Assembly (NCBI RefSeq): GCF_963678635.1
Contig: NC_087065.1
Location: 45,419,919 to 45,483,918 of the forward strand
Length of the DNA stretch: 64,000 nucleotides
Direction: 5' to 3'
Origin: Symsagittifera roscoffensis
Lineage: Eukaryota > Xenacoelomorpha > Acoela > Convolutidae
This document shows, piece after piece, positions 13,148-24,500 of this stretch (the stretch's first letter is position 1; every line of letters starts with the position of its first letter). Position numbers and translations under genes: made by a program. The notes under the pieces were generated by a model. The model did no database searches, had not been told where the DNA came from, and saw only the letters and a program-made list of their open reading frames with translations.

Positions 13148-13540
13148 CTTTCCTCAAGAGACAATTACTATATCAGAAACCTCAACAAAGGATTGACATT
13201 AATGTTGTATTATTTAAGGAAAAACTTGAAACCTAATGTGATATTTACAAGCTGTGGACTCGCATTTTATTTCTTCCTTTTGCTAGAAGAAAAAAACTAC
13301 AAAATCTCTAGACCTCTGTGGAACACTAATAAGTCACTCGTTTTGTGATGTCATAACTACGTAGATACACTATAAACTACCAAAAAATAACAGAATTCTT
13401 TTCCATTTCTTATTTAAGATTAACTGTAGCCAGTTTATGGATGCCAGTCCGCTTGATATGTAAGATCAAGTTCGATACTTTGAAAGGTTTCATCTCAAAA
13501 AAGTGAGGCCTGATATTGTAAACATCTCTTGTCAGCCCAC

Positions 13541-13768
13541 CTTCCTATATATAAGCACGGTTAAGACCACTCTTGTCTTGTATGATATCTGGTACATGGC
13601 GAAGAACGTGATAGGGTGCACTACTGGGTAGATGAAGGTACAGATCAAAAGTCCACTGAAGTATCCCCACAACTTATGCATGGCTTCGTCACTGTAGTTC
13701 TCATCCACCTCAACCAGACTTTTCAACAGTCCACCCAACAAAAAAGCACCGCAAGTGGCAACTGCTGC
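13541..13768 (-). CDS. ABCC/MRP-type transporter, exon 3
   Basis: The exon is 228 bp (76 codons), phase 0 at both ends, with acceptor 'gcattgtttag' and donor AAG|GTGGGC. It encodes AAVATCGAFLLGGLLKSLVE, an acidic loop VDENYSDEAMHK, a span around GYFSGLLICTFIYPVVHPIT, then ISYKTRVVLTVLIYRK. The end matches the family signature 'g.r.R.al...iYrKaL'. The arrangement of two spans with a conserved His between them is that of transmembrane helices 1 and 2 of the ABCC core. Confidence 0.9.
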
Positions 13769-14415
13769 CTAAACAATGCAAAACAGTTGGTTGAGAAAAT
13801 AGCCAACAGAAAATTGCAAAAAAAACAATGAACTAAAGAAACCGAAAAAATGATTGATTTTAACTTAAAATAATTTAAAATATATTAAGTTAAAGCTCTT
13901 TGAAATTCAAGAATCCTGAAAATTACAAAAAACATTTTCGCTTTCATGATTGGTGAGCGTAAAATGAATTCAAAATGAAACAAAATTCATCTACCAAAAA
14001 GTTCATTTGAGCTGATCAAATTTCAAGAACTTTTCCTGAAAACCGCAACACCTTAAGAAGTGCCTTCACTTCCTTCAATATAACTTAACAAATTTGATGC
14101 CAATTTTTATTTACTTGTACTAAATTCCGCATTGAAATGAGCTAGCAGCTAGCTTTTTGAAAGCTGGTAATCTCATTTAAAAGTTCGCCTCACTCTTAAA
14201 AACACCATTGCAGAAGTTACACGGAAGAAATCATTTGACATGGCGACCAAGGGTTGGCAAACATTTTTCTTACATGAAACTCATACCGCTGATTACGGAT
14301 ATAAAACTTGGTAAACCTTTTTGTTCAACTTGGTAACCACATCTAGTCACATTTTGTTCAGCACAAAAGGCTAACTCGACTCACCAAGTTATCAGCGGTA
14401 AAATGAAAACCGTAC

Positions 14416-14518
14416 CTCAAACAAAATGCAACATGATGTTAGAATGATGTAGTTTCTTGCGAACAGCCAACAAGCCTTCTTGACAGAGTTCTTCTTTCCT
14501 CGATACTTGTTGAAACAT
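14416..14518 (-). CDS. ABCC/MRP-type transporter, exon 2
   Basis: The exon is 103 bp with acceptor 'aattctttag' and donor GAG|GTACGG. Its first base completes an AG|A codon from exon 1, after which it reads CFNKYRGKKNSVKKACW and LFARNYIILTSCCILFE. This matches the ABCC region 'W..e........sL..al.r.f......gi..l.e' just before the first core helix. The reading frame is chosen because the phases on both sides agree and alternative frames have stops. Confidence 0.85.
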
Positions 14519-14539
14519 CTAAAGAATTAGCTATATATT

Positions 14540-14770
14540 TAATACACTGAGGCGAAGCGGAGCTTTGGACCACAAGGTATGTCGCATAAAAGAGTATTGC
14601 AAGCTCGCAAAAAAGAAAGGAAAAGCCACAAAATCCAAAAAACAAATTCGAAAAACCACAACTTAAAAAATAGCCAATCGAAGATTGAAAAAGAGTAATC
14701 AACGAAAGAAAACATAGAAAAACACTGACTTTGTTGAAAAAATCTCAACTTTCGAAATTCAACGAAAAAA
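14540..14770 (+). repeat. Dispersed repeat copy
   Basis: Contains 'gaggcgaagcggagctttgg', 'gtattgcaagctcgcaaaaa' and 'ggaaaagccacaaaatccaa', in the same order as near 16555-16650. Confidence 0.55.
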
Positions 14771-15464
14771 AATAGATACCCTTTAAACTCTTTGAATTTC
14801 AAGAACGATTTATGATATTATTTTTTTATAATATTAACCCAACTTGAGAAAACTGGATCAACAGATAAAGTTTTTATTCCGCTGGAAAGTCCACTTTCGA
14901 AACTAAAAATTGTTCACGAATTTTTGCGCCATTTCCACGTTCGTATTTGGAGAAAGCTATTTACGTCACTTTCAGCAGATGAATTTCAATTGAACTCAAA
15001 AAGTGCATATACACCTAAGTGCATCAATATTTTAAGACTTTTTCCTGAAAAAAAATCAGCAAGACCTATAAGAGTCTTCACTACGTTCATTACTCTTAAA
15101 ACTCAAAAAGTGATATTCTATTTGTGGAAAATTCCAGAAACACAATCGGCAGCGTTTAATTAAAATTCAAAAACAGCTATTGGTCGGCAACTTAGCCGAC
15201 AAAACTTAAATTAAAATCCAGGACCGAAAACGAAATTGTTAACACAAAAAAACTTTGAATTATAAACTCAGAATAAACCTTGGATCAACCCAGAATAAGG
15301 TCACATCACTAAGTCAAAAAACATGAGTATAAATCATTCGGATAAAGTTTTTAAACGAAAAAAAAAAGGATAATATACTTCAAGGCTAATAACTGTACAA
15401 ATTGCATGAGAAAGCCAAAACAAACAGCAAATATAACGAAAATCACGTACAACAAAAATTTCTC

Positions 15465-15640
15465 AAAGATATGGCAACTAAGCCGACAAAACATCAGCAG
15501 ACAAATAAAAGGCCGACAAACTTTTTTGAAACGGAATATTTTCCGTAAAGAGAAACAGGTCCTGATCAGATTCAAACCGAGAAATTTTGCTCTCCCAGGC
15601 GCATTTGTAACATCCCTACCAAGTGTGCCACAGAAGAGAC
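15465..15640 (+). repeat. Dispersed repeat copy
   Basis: 'ggcaactaagccgacaaaac', 'ggccgacaaac' and 'gctctcccaggcgcatttgt' parallel 8430-8600. Confidence 0.55.
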
Positions 15641-16377
15641 AAAAAATTAATTCACTAATCTTCGTTTAACTTGTTCGCTATTCGCAGATGAATCAACTAA
15701 TTGAAAAAAAAACTTTTTTTCAACAAACTAAAAGGTGCAAAAAAAATCCGAAATCTTGGAACTGAATCACCTCCTTTTTTAGAAATTTAACAAAGCGAGG
15801 CGAAACGAAGCATCGCACTTCTTATGATAAAATCCTATACATAGCATGACAGAATAACCGACAAATTTAGAGATGAAAACCTTAGAAAAAAAATCGAAAA
15901 AATTGACCTACCTAAAAATTTCCTACATTTGTCTTGATTTTGTCTCAAATAGAAACTTTTTTCATGAAATTATGTCAAGAAAGAAAACAATTGAATGTTA
16001 AATAAGCATTGAAATAAAATTAACAATAGTATAACAAAGTTAACAACTGTTGAGCAGACACATTGCGCCGAAAAAAAAAACTCCATCAAAAAATTTAGAT
16101 CAAATTGTTTGCGCCTCATACGACTCAAAAAATGCCTCTATATCATCACATATTACGAAAATTTCTGGTACCAGTTTAGAATGGTTTTCTATCTGAGGAA
16201 AGCACATTATGTAACGCAATCTCAGGTTTTTAATGGGCATTAAGTAACAATTATCGAGCGCAATCAAAGACGATCGAGCGCAACCAAAGTTGCTTTCACC
16301 AAAAAGCTAAGCTATCAAAATCTGATATTCTTTATGCGGCAAAAAATAATGAAATTGCGGCACAAAAAATTCTGTGA

Positions 16378-16765
16378 TGCGGCAACTAATCCGACAATAC
16401 GTAGACAGAAAGACCATAGCTCGACAACACTTATGCGTGGTCGTTATCAAGGACGGAGAAGCTAACGAATTTGAATTGATTTAACAAGTTGCTATCCTGA
16501 AAAAAGTATATGATCCAATTTGCTAACGCCTGGTAGTAGCAAGCGTAAACGCAGAGACGACGCAGTGCTTCGCGCTACGTGCGACATCTCAAAACAATAG
16601 CATTGCAAGCTAGCAGTCAGAAAAGGAAAAAGCCACTAAGTCCAAAACTTGTTTTTGAAAAACGCCAAAATACCAATACTACAAAACTAAGCTTTCAAAA
16701 GATTCAAGTAATTTTGTTGAACATTTTTTTAAAACTTGAAAAAGTTAATATTCTGATTTGGTAAC
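16378..16765 (+). repeat. Dispersed repeat copy, composite and longest
   Basis: Carries both halves of the family in one block: 'gcggcaactaatccgacaat' near 16378, 'caatttgctaacgcctgg' near 16520, then 'gacgcagtgcttcgcg', 'aatagcattgcaagctagca' and 'ggtaacgcttgctagtcgc' near 16760. This suggests the family unit is several hundred bases long. Confidence 0.55.
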
Positions 16766-16916
16766 GCTTGCTAGTCGCAATTGTACAAACTCATATCATT
16801 TCAGAAATTATTTGACTAAAACGGAAGTGATAAATTTTTTAAGCTTATGAAGATGACGGAGAGCATCATACTCTCATCTTTGAACCTGGATCTTGAATCT
16901 TAGAGCAATTACAAAC

Positions 16917-17030
16917 CTTTCATATATCGGGTATATGTTTTCTACCTTGTCGACAATCGGAACTGCGTAGAAATCTTCCGTGGGAATATTCCTGTCTTTG
17001 AATGCTTTCCTCAGAAACTTTGATAAATAA
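16917..17030 (-). CDS. ABCC/MRP-type transporter, exon 1 of the visible set
   Basis: The exon is 114 bp with acceptor 'gttttcctttctag' and donor GAAAG|GTTTGT, entering in phase 2 and leaving in phase 2. It encodes YLSKFLRKAFKDRNIPTEDF and YAVPIVDKVENIYPIYE, matching the N-terminal ABCC segment '..l...g....L...Dly.v...D.s......e' that precedes the first core helix. The exon that should come before it, with the start codon, was not found up to 18120. It may lie beyond the Penelope and giant LTR insertions, which occupy the sequence immediately upstream of the gene. Confidence 0.8.
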
Positions 17031-18119
17031 CTAGAAAGGAAAACGATGAAAATTGTTAGCCAAACATATACGTTCGCAAATAACAACGAAAAAGTACAAA
17101 CAGGTGATAGTATTTGTCGATGCAGCACACCCGATTATATGGATTATCAACACTCATTATAAGATTTCTCTAATCATGAAGACATCATCATTCTGGAAAA
17201 CAGTGTCATTTAAAAAAAACCTCTATAACAAACAATCATTGAAGCAATGGTTGGCGGTGAGTCGGCGCAAACTAAATTTCGAACTAGTAAACAACTGGTT
17301 AGTTAATGTGTAAAACGAAACTTTTGTCTTTTACTGGAGTTTGTTCTTAGTCTAGTCTCTAAATTTGGTACATACCCACAGAGCCGGATTCCCGAAAAAA
17401 ACTAAAAACAATAATTGACTAAAAAGACAAATTCGTCACAAAATTTGGACCACTTTCATTCGAACGCTTATATTATCTTTTTTTTCGGAACTTAGCTAAC
17501 AAAAAAATCTAATAGACTCAAGAAACATTATAAAGCAATAAAAGGGGCCCTTCCGTTTAGTTACGGTAAGTGCACAGGCTGGATAGGGCCATACCAGCGA
17601 TATAAAAATGCATATATATCAGCAATGAAGTCATAAATCAGCATTAAATGCAATTAATAAAGCTATAAAGCAATTAAAGTGCGACTACTTCGATAACGCA
17701 ATATTTCTCTGGCTATCCAGGAACATTTTTTTTTCCTGTTATCCAACAAAAATTTATTTTTGATTATCAGGGAACAGTAAATGTAGTTGAGAGCAAAATT
17801 AAATAAGTGTATTGAGATGACAGGGAGCAGGCGCTGGATATTTTCCTTATTTTTAAAGCAATCCTTTCCCTCATCATTAATTTTTTTTCTATTCTGAGGG
17901 TCTATAAATTACTTGGGATGGGGGCTATAATGAGAAAAAGCTATATTCATTAAATTTATTTCATATTTTGAGCGAATAACTTTTGGTGTAGATCGAATCC
18001 AATCGTTTTGGCTACCTGAAACAAAAAAGATTTCGGCTATCCGGAACGAATTTCTTTTTCGGCTATCCGGGAACGATTTTATTTTCTTTTGAGAATGCGT
18101 TAAAATTGTAAATTCAAAC
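17031..18119. other. Non-coding stretch with repeat fragments
   Basis: No gene is seen. It contains a repeat block shared in inverted orientation with 54575-54660, and repeated 'ggctatccgggaacga'-type phrases near 17710, 18008, 18030 and 18060. The phrase recurs at 19551 and 19575 on the other side of the Penelope fragments. Confidence 0.6.
17545..17665 (+). repeat. Dispersed repeat shared (inverted) with 54575-54660
   Basis: 'gtgcacaggctggatagggc', then 'cataccagcgatataaaaat' and 'atatatcagca', match the reverse complement of 54575-54660 ('gtgcacaagctggatagggc' on the minus strand) with few differences. Confidence 0.7.
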
Positions 18120-18123
18120 AAAC

Positions 18124-18152
18124 GTTTTCGCACATTTTGTGCATCTTCAGGT
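18124..18152 (-). ncRNA. Hammerhead-ribozyme-like core beside a Penelope fragment
   Basis: On the minus strand, CTGAAGA (18150-18144, fitting CUGANGA) is followed by a perfect 5-bp stem GCACA/TGTGC with a 3-base loop (18142-18130), then GAAA (18129-18126). This is the conserved catalytic core of a hammerhead: CUGANGA, stem II, GAAA. Hammerheads are known in Penelope-like elements. The outer stems and cleavage site could not be assigned with confidence, so activity is uncertain. Confidence 0.5.
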
Positions 18153-18429
18153 TTTAAAATTTCTAAACTATCTGTACAAAATGATCAAAGATCATAAAAA
18201 GTGTCACACACATCTTTATTTCAAAATTTTAAAAATTCAACCAATCAAAACTTTACAAATATCACTGAAATTATGTAACAACTATTATGTAACATTTCAA
18301 ACCATTTTGTCACAAATTTCTGCGAGTTTTCTTCATTTTTATTTTCGTTTTGTGGCTAATTTTTATGCCAACATGTAAGTTGTTTCAAAATTTTGTTGTT
18401 TCAGCCAGAATTTTTCGATTCTGGAACTA

Positions 18430-19357
18430 TAGCCTTAGTGTCAGCTCCCTACTTCTAAACTCGTCGCGCGTGTTAATTGCCGGTCTCTTTCCTAATGTGC
18501 AGCGCCTCTAATGTAAGTAACTTGATGCTGCTGGACGCCTGGTCGATTATTTTTCAATTAAACTCAGACTTACCAGGCTCACTACCACACTGCCTTATAT
18601 GCTGTCCAACTGGGGTTTCCTCTTTTCGGTGTTCCTCAATCCTTGTGGTGAGATGTTGGACCGTCTGGCCAACATAGATGGATTTGCACCCACAACATTC
18701 AAGTCTGTACACCACTTTTGATTTCAGTTCACTGGAAAAGGAGGATTTTAGAGAGGGCATACAAGTTTTCAATTTCCTCGTCGTGAATATTATCAGCGCA
18801 TTGGTGATATCGCGCACTTTTTTTGCTTATGTCTGACTGTGATATCCCCTATATTGGACCATCAAGATGGGTGGTGAATCACTGCTTTAATCACAGGGCT
18901 TCTTTTTCTCAGCCATGTTCTTTTTGTTTTTGCCCTCGCTGATGATTTTTTCAAGGGCATGGGATGCAACCCGCGACGACCAACTTTCCGGATATTGGTT
19001 ATCCAACCACTGCTCACGGTTGATTTTCATGGCTTTATCATATTCTTCCCATGTTGACGTACTGCGGAAAACTCGGCGAACAGTTCCTTGAATCACACTT
19101 CTCTTGTACTGAAGGGGGGCGCAGCTTCTAAAATTGAGTATGGTACCTGTATCTGTTGGTTTTTGATACCACCCACAGCTAATTTTTCTGCTTTTGTCAA
19201 TACTAATTTGTAAATCTAAAAATTCCAAAGTTCCGTTTGTGTTTGGTGTTTCTATTGTGAACTGTAAATTTGGATGTAGTAAGTTTGCAGCCCGTAGAAC
19301 TTTTTCAGGATCACCCTTCACTGTTCTCACTATATCATCAACGTAATGGAGAAACAA
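18430..19357 (-). pseudogene. Penelope-like retroelement: RT C-terminus and GIY-YIG endonuclease
   Basis: Reading the minus strand from 19357, the frame contains HYVDDIVRTVKG, the RT catalytic YVDD box, then STSTWEEYDKAMKINREQW typical of the Penelope RT thumb region. After a stop (18887) and a frame change comes VVYRLECCGCKSIYVGQTVQ and TTRIEEHRKEETPVGQHI. This is the GIY-YIG endonuclease in its Penelope form, with YVGQTV, R and EH intact. The endonuclease tail continues through LLTLEALHIRKE near 18500. The 5' part of the RT is missing, so this is a truncated, frameshifted copy. Known Penelope RTs use the C-terminal nuclease for integration. Confidence 0.85.
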
Positions 19358-19370
19358 TGTAATAACAATA

Positions 19371-19552
19371 TAGCCTTAGTGTCAGCTCCCTACTTCTAAA
19401 CTCGTCGCGCGTGTGAATTGCCGGTCTCTCTTTCCTAATGTGCAGCGCTTCAAATGTAAGTAACTTGATGCTGCTGGACGCCTGGTCGATTATTTTCCAA
19501 TTAAACTCAGACTTACCACGCTCACTACCACACTGCCTTATATGCTGTCCGG
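19371..19552 (-). mobile_element. Second Penelope 3' end, head-to-tail with the first
   Basis: About 180 bases are nearly identical to 18430-18605 and encode the endonuclease C-terminus in the same orientation. They abut the RT fragment that starts at 19357, so a 3' end of one copy is joined to the internal part of the next. Tandem, partially truncated copies are characteristic of Penelope insertions. Confidence 0.75.
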
Positions 19553-19907
19553 CTATCCAGATTTCGTTTTCGGCTATCCAGGTATTCGGCTCCGTGACAT
19601 GCCACCCTAAATTTGTTCAAAAACCAAAGTAATGCAGACAGCTTTCTTATCGACATTTTGAGAACTTATTTGGAATCTGAGAAGCTGAGAAGGATTCAAA
19701 ATGATTGTACACTTGACGCGTACGAGTTTTCTTTTAGGTCCCTAAGGACACGCATAAATCCATCCAACACTAACTCCTTGCAACTCTTTTCGAGGGGTTG
19801 GAATAACAATATACATCGACTGACAAAAGGAAATGGCGCAGACTGATCCATACTTTAATATCTTTCTGAGGCTTGATGATCCAATTTAAATTTCCAGCGA
19901 TCAGTTG
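19553..19907. other. Left flank of the giant LTR element; nothing recognised
   Basis: Begins with two 'ggctatccag' phrases. A 77-codon open frame lies at 19613-19846 (+) with no recognisable motif; I do not call it a gene. Confidence 0.5.
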
Positions 19908-20688
19908 TGTAACATTCGCCCGGAAGATATATATCAACGGAGAACAAAACTAAGTCCTAAGACGACTGGCTACCGTCTAAACAGAGTTTTGCATGCTTTT
20001 CACCGTCTCTACCAAGCCAGTACTTTTAGTGGTCTTTCTAACATCGGGTCGACAAAAACGATACTGCTTTCGGCTTCGGTCAAAACACTCAAATTAAATA
20101 ATTACATGCAAAAATAGTGAGCTCATGGCTGGGTCTCAGTATCCCCAGACCACGAGGTCACTCCTAAAAACAGGGCTACTACTAAACAGGAAGCTAAAAA
20201 TTCATATAAGATGATAAAAGTTTCAGTCCCGAAACCCTTCCTGATTCTCGAATCCACTGAATCAAGCACGTTAAGCTTGATTTCTCTGTAACCCGGAAGG
20301 CTGGTTTCCACCCCTCACTGTTGTTAGCAACTGCCTTGCAACTATTGTAGCGACACAACAGTTGCAACTTGGAGCGGTCTCTGCTGCTTCTGCTTTTCTC
20401 TGATTCCGATTCTCAATTTTCTCGTTGTTGTCGTCGGCGCAACTATCGTTGTTGTGTTTCGTTTCGGTTTTTTTTCTAAAATGGTCGTTTTTGACGTTTC
20501 TTAGAATTGTTACGTCATTAATTCGAATGTTTAAAATTTAGGACTTCCCAAATCCTTCGGCCTTCCCGAATTGTCCAATCGTTCGAACAACACTCTTATT
20601 CCTTCAAAATTGCCAATTCGGAAGGTTCACTGCTAAAATTTCGAATATGCTGAATCTGCATTTTGATCCATTCTGGTCGAATGTCACA
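19908..20688 (-). repeat. 3' LTR of the giant element (781 bp)
   Basis: Collinear with 43327-44233 except for scattered substitutions, a 15-base insertion near 20640-20655 and absence of a ~140-bp block present at ~43605-43748. A related solo LTR at 57650-58315 retains that block, so the 3' LTR has lost it. Confidence 0.95.
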
Positions 20689-20702
20689 TACTCCCCGGAC
20701 AG
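20689..20702 (-). promoter_or_regulatory. Polypurine tract candidate
   Basis: In element sense TGTCCGGGGAGTA directly precedes the 3' LTR start TGTGACATT. The GGGGAG run is the purine stretch expected for plus-strand priming. It overlaps a CCGGACTGTCCGG palindrome. Confidence 0.6.
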
Positions 20703-21510
20703 TCCGGTCAATGTCCTCATTGAATCTCGCAATGTTCGTATAATAGGTACAGTGTCATCGAACAGAATTTACAAAATGCACGAAATTACTTTTATCCACG
20801 TCACATCGACTCACAGCAGAATATAAATGGCATCATACTACATCACTATAGCCTTCAAATTCTTTCATTAATCTGCACATTGAGGATATGACCTAAGATA
20901 AAAACATATTTTCCGATTTCTAATGTCAACGTCCTGATTAAAACTTTTTCTTCTAGATTTAAAAGGTGTTGGTTTGCAGGACAGTCCTGCCAACCAACAA
21001 GCTAAAATTATCCTACTATGTTTCTTCCCTTCGGAAATCTCGCTTGTTATTGTCCTGAATATTAAAAGTAAGAAACTTTGAGGTTAGAAAGAACAATGAA
21101 ACAATCTCCCTCTTCGAGAGATTACCCAAGCCTTTCATGTCACCACAAAGTGATCAGTTCTCCTAGCTGATTTAAAAAAATCATACAGGCTGGAATATTT
21201 AAATATACTCTTTCACTCAAGCCTTTCTAAATAAATAGTAAGTAAGTGTCTCTAAAGCCACTTAACTAAAATCAAAGTGCAAATTTATAAATGCATCAAT
21301 TTCAAAACTCAACTAAATTTTTCAGTTTTCAATTACAACTTGGTTGCCTAGTTTCTCACTTGAGTCTTTTCACACACATAAAACAATTCTGAGTTTTAAC
21401 TTTTTCTTCACCACTCTTTTGTTTTCTTCTTTTTTCGTGTTTTAGAAGTTCTAAAACTTCTAAATTCTTCTAATTTCGTCTCTTTTTGCATCTCGTTTTT
21501 CGGCCACTCG
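20703..21510 (-). other. 3' untranslated region of the giant element
   Basis: About 800 bases between the stop of the last long ORF (21511) and the polypurine tract, AT-rich and without coding frames. It holds a 33-base near-perfect palindrome at 20967-20999. Confidence 0.7.
20967..20999. repeat. 33-base near-perfect palindrome
   Basis: Arms tgttggtttgcaggac and gtcctgccaaccaaca around a central a, with a single mismatch. It can fold into a 16-bp hairpin in the 3' UTR of the giant element, and its centre is GGACAGTCC. Confidence 0.9.
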
Positions 21511-24500
21511 TCAATGTTCCATTTCCTCCTCCTGTGACACTGACTCTGCACTCTCAGTTTCTGTATCCTGCAACACGTCATTAGCTATCCTGACGCCGTT
21601 GGAAGCCGTCCTCCAACACTTCTGCTCTTCTACCCTCTGTTTGCAACAAGGTAGGGGATCCACGTTAGATTCTCTGTTCCTGCAGAAGCTGTTGTGGAGA
21701 CACAACGTCACATTTCTCTCCAAATCTTCCTTCAACATCTCTATCTTCTTCTTTCCACTACGTTCACTTGTCCTGGAAATCCTTTTCACAGCGGTGGACA
21801 CTGCATTCCGATGAGTCACGAGAGCTCGCTTTAAAGCTCCTGCTCCAATGTCCAGCTGATATTCACTGTATACTCTGCCGTGCTTCGACATATGCTTCTT
21901 AGCATATTCGTACAACCATGCAGTCATGTTAGCTCTGAACCATGGCATCAATCGTTCTCTTGCCCATATCTTCTTCACTTCCATCGGAATCTTTAGATTT
22001 TTGCACATTGTCTCAAAAAGATCTAAATTTTTTAGACAATCTAGTTTCCGCAACTGTTCTCTCGTCGGCGCTTCCTGTCTATTGTTCTCTCTTACGTGAG
22101 CTTCCAGCCATCGTATCGCCATCATAACTTCCACTATCACTATTGTTATGGGCTGTGATGAGTCTGGTAAACCCATGGAGAGCAGCTCTACAGAGTCCCA
22201 GATGAACACCAGATTACTACGCTTGGGATACCACCAGGTCTGCAGCAAGCAGTGGCAGGGAAACTCGTCATATGTCAACATGATGCTCCTCCAATTACGT
22301 TTTCCCGAAGCTTCCAGTAATGGTTCCACTTCCATCATCACTCGGTGGACTTCATCATTCTCGTCTACTGTATTGTAATCTGTGACAGTTGATCCTCTCT
22401 GTTTCTGTCTCTCAAAGTCACTGAAGTTCCCGCTCACGTATCCCATGAACTTCTTTCCTAGTATTGATTCCAACTCTTCCTTGGTTCTCTCTGGAACTGC
22501 TGAGAACATCTTACATAGCAACTCGTAAGATTTCTCGGACATTCTCGCCAGTCTCACACACTTCGGCACTGAGAAGGCTTGATCCACGATCGTTCGCGTA
22601 CTCTTTACATTCATGGCTACGAAGTGTACCGGGTATCTGCTCTTGCACATTGGAGCCAATGTCGAACTCACCAAATATTGTGCTCCTGATGGTCTACAAT
22701 AAGTCTCACTGTATCTGATGTTCATTTCCGTCTCAATCGCTTCGCTCCATTTTCCTATGTACTTCTGCTCAGTCTGCAGAACTCCTGGGAATACTTCTAC
22801 ACTGATGGCTGTGACCATCTCATGTCTCTGTTCTAGATTCAATAGTGGCTCTAGAGAACCAAACATGCTGTGGAATCCTAGTGCAGTCACTAGATTCACC
22901 TCGGTTCCTCCATGGCAATCTGCTATCAGTTCTGTTTCTGTTCTTGTTTTCATCACGACGTTCCCAAACAATACCGTCAATTGCTTGTGTTGTTTCTCTA
23001 GGATCTTCACACAGTCCAGACCTCCACAAACGTGACCCTCCAGTCCACAGACTTCCGCCAGACAGCTACCAGGTTTGACCCAGTCTTCTGGTCCCCAGCC
23101 AGGCAACTCCACTTTATCTTCTCCGTTGCTCCTAGAGGCCGTTATTATCACATTATATATGATGTTAAGGTCACGCAGGTTACAGTCTGCATTCAGTTCC
23201 CTCTGCACGTCTTGTGTCTCCCGTAATATTGAGTCAGCGTTGGGAATAGGACACCATGATGGCCTCATCAATTCCCACACTGCCATCAAGCTCGTTCTCA
23301 GTAATTCATCTGAGAATCCCAACCCAAACTCCACTCTTTTGTCGGATTTTGGTGCGGAAGGTGCAGTCACCTCTTCTTCCAAGACCAATCCCAATTTGGC
23401 CTGTGGGTTGTTAACGCTCTTAGTCGTTACAATTCTGGACGTCCAGAATCTTAGTAACACCGCCTGCTGGTAATCGAAGAAGCAATCGCGTATGTCTTCA
23501 CTCAGGAAAGGGTTGTACGCTATCCCTATGATTCCGGATACGTATCTATACGATTTATTTTTGATCGGTCCACAGTATTCACTGGACTTCGGCAGTGCCC
23601 CCATAGATTCTTTAGCGAGTCTCAGCTCCTTGTTTGAGAATCTCCTGATTTCGTCTATCTTTCTCATGGGTTCTAACTCCTCGGGTTCTTTCATGTTCAC
23701 CCTCATCGGTTTGATTTGCTGCATATCTAGCAGTGCTAGCAAGAGTAAGGCTTTCGCTCGCTCATCGCCTTCCCTCAGCATCTTAACACAAGTGTTCAAT
23801 GCAGGTACTGAAATCTGCTCATTCATGAATCGAATGAAACAGAGAGCGTCTCTCCGCTTCGCACACGCTACTGCTGCTCCCTCTTGGACTATCAGATCCC
23901 TCAGGTTCGTCATAAGGAAAACCTTCTCTTCTTTTGACCTCTTCCTTTCTTCTGAATCATATTCCTCGCGAGTCAATCCCATCATGCACCAGGCAAATCT
24001 CAGTTGTAACCCTGTTCTTACGTAAGGTACTGCCACGAGAGCGTGTATTCTTGGCGTTAGTCCTCATCTCTTCTTCGAAGTACCTTAATACCACTGCTTT
24101 CCATGGAAGGCTCACCAACTGCTCCATCGTTTCTGCCTGTATCTCAGACGATGCTAAAGTCCCGCACGCCTTCTGCTTGAGGGTGGTGCCTTGCAACATT
24201 GTCTCCAGATAACCCTCCATGGCACCCTTGTCTTCCAGAGCCATCACGTACCCTCTAGCCGAGTTTCGGTATTCCAACATTTCCATGTATCCACCGGCCG
24301 GTTCATCTATTGACACAGCCTCCGATACCGTCAGTCGGTTATACTCCACTGGTACTAGTTGTCCTGCGACATTTCCCTTTCCATGATTCATGGGAGATGG
24401 CTTAAAGTCTTTCATTTTGCTCTCTCCACATTGGCTGAGTATTTCCATTTCCAAGGTTGCTCCAGTCAGAGTGCGGTCACTCCTTTTGGATTTATAACCT

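Larger units (their letters stand above)
14519..16916 (-). other. Intron between ABCC exons 1 and 2, with dispersed repeats
   Basis: 2.4 kb of AT-rich sequence carrying at least four fragments of the intronic repeat family (14540-14770, 15180-15235, 15465-15640, 16378-16765). No protein-like frame was found. Confidence 0.7.

Noticed and set aside
19613-19846. 77-codon plus-strand ORF left of the giant element
   Set aside because: Too short, no motif, and no support from neighbours; left as unannotated flank.
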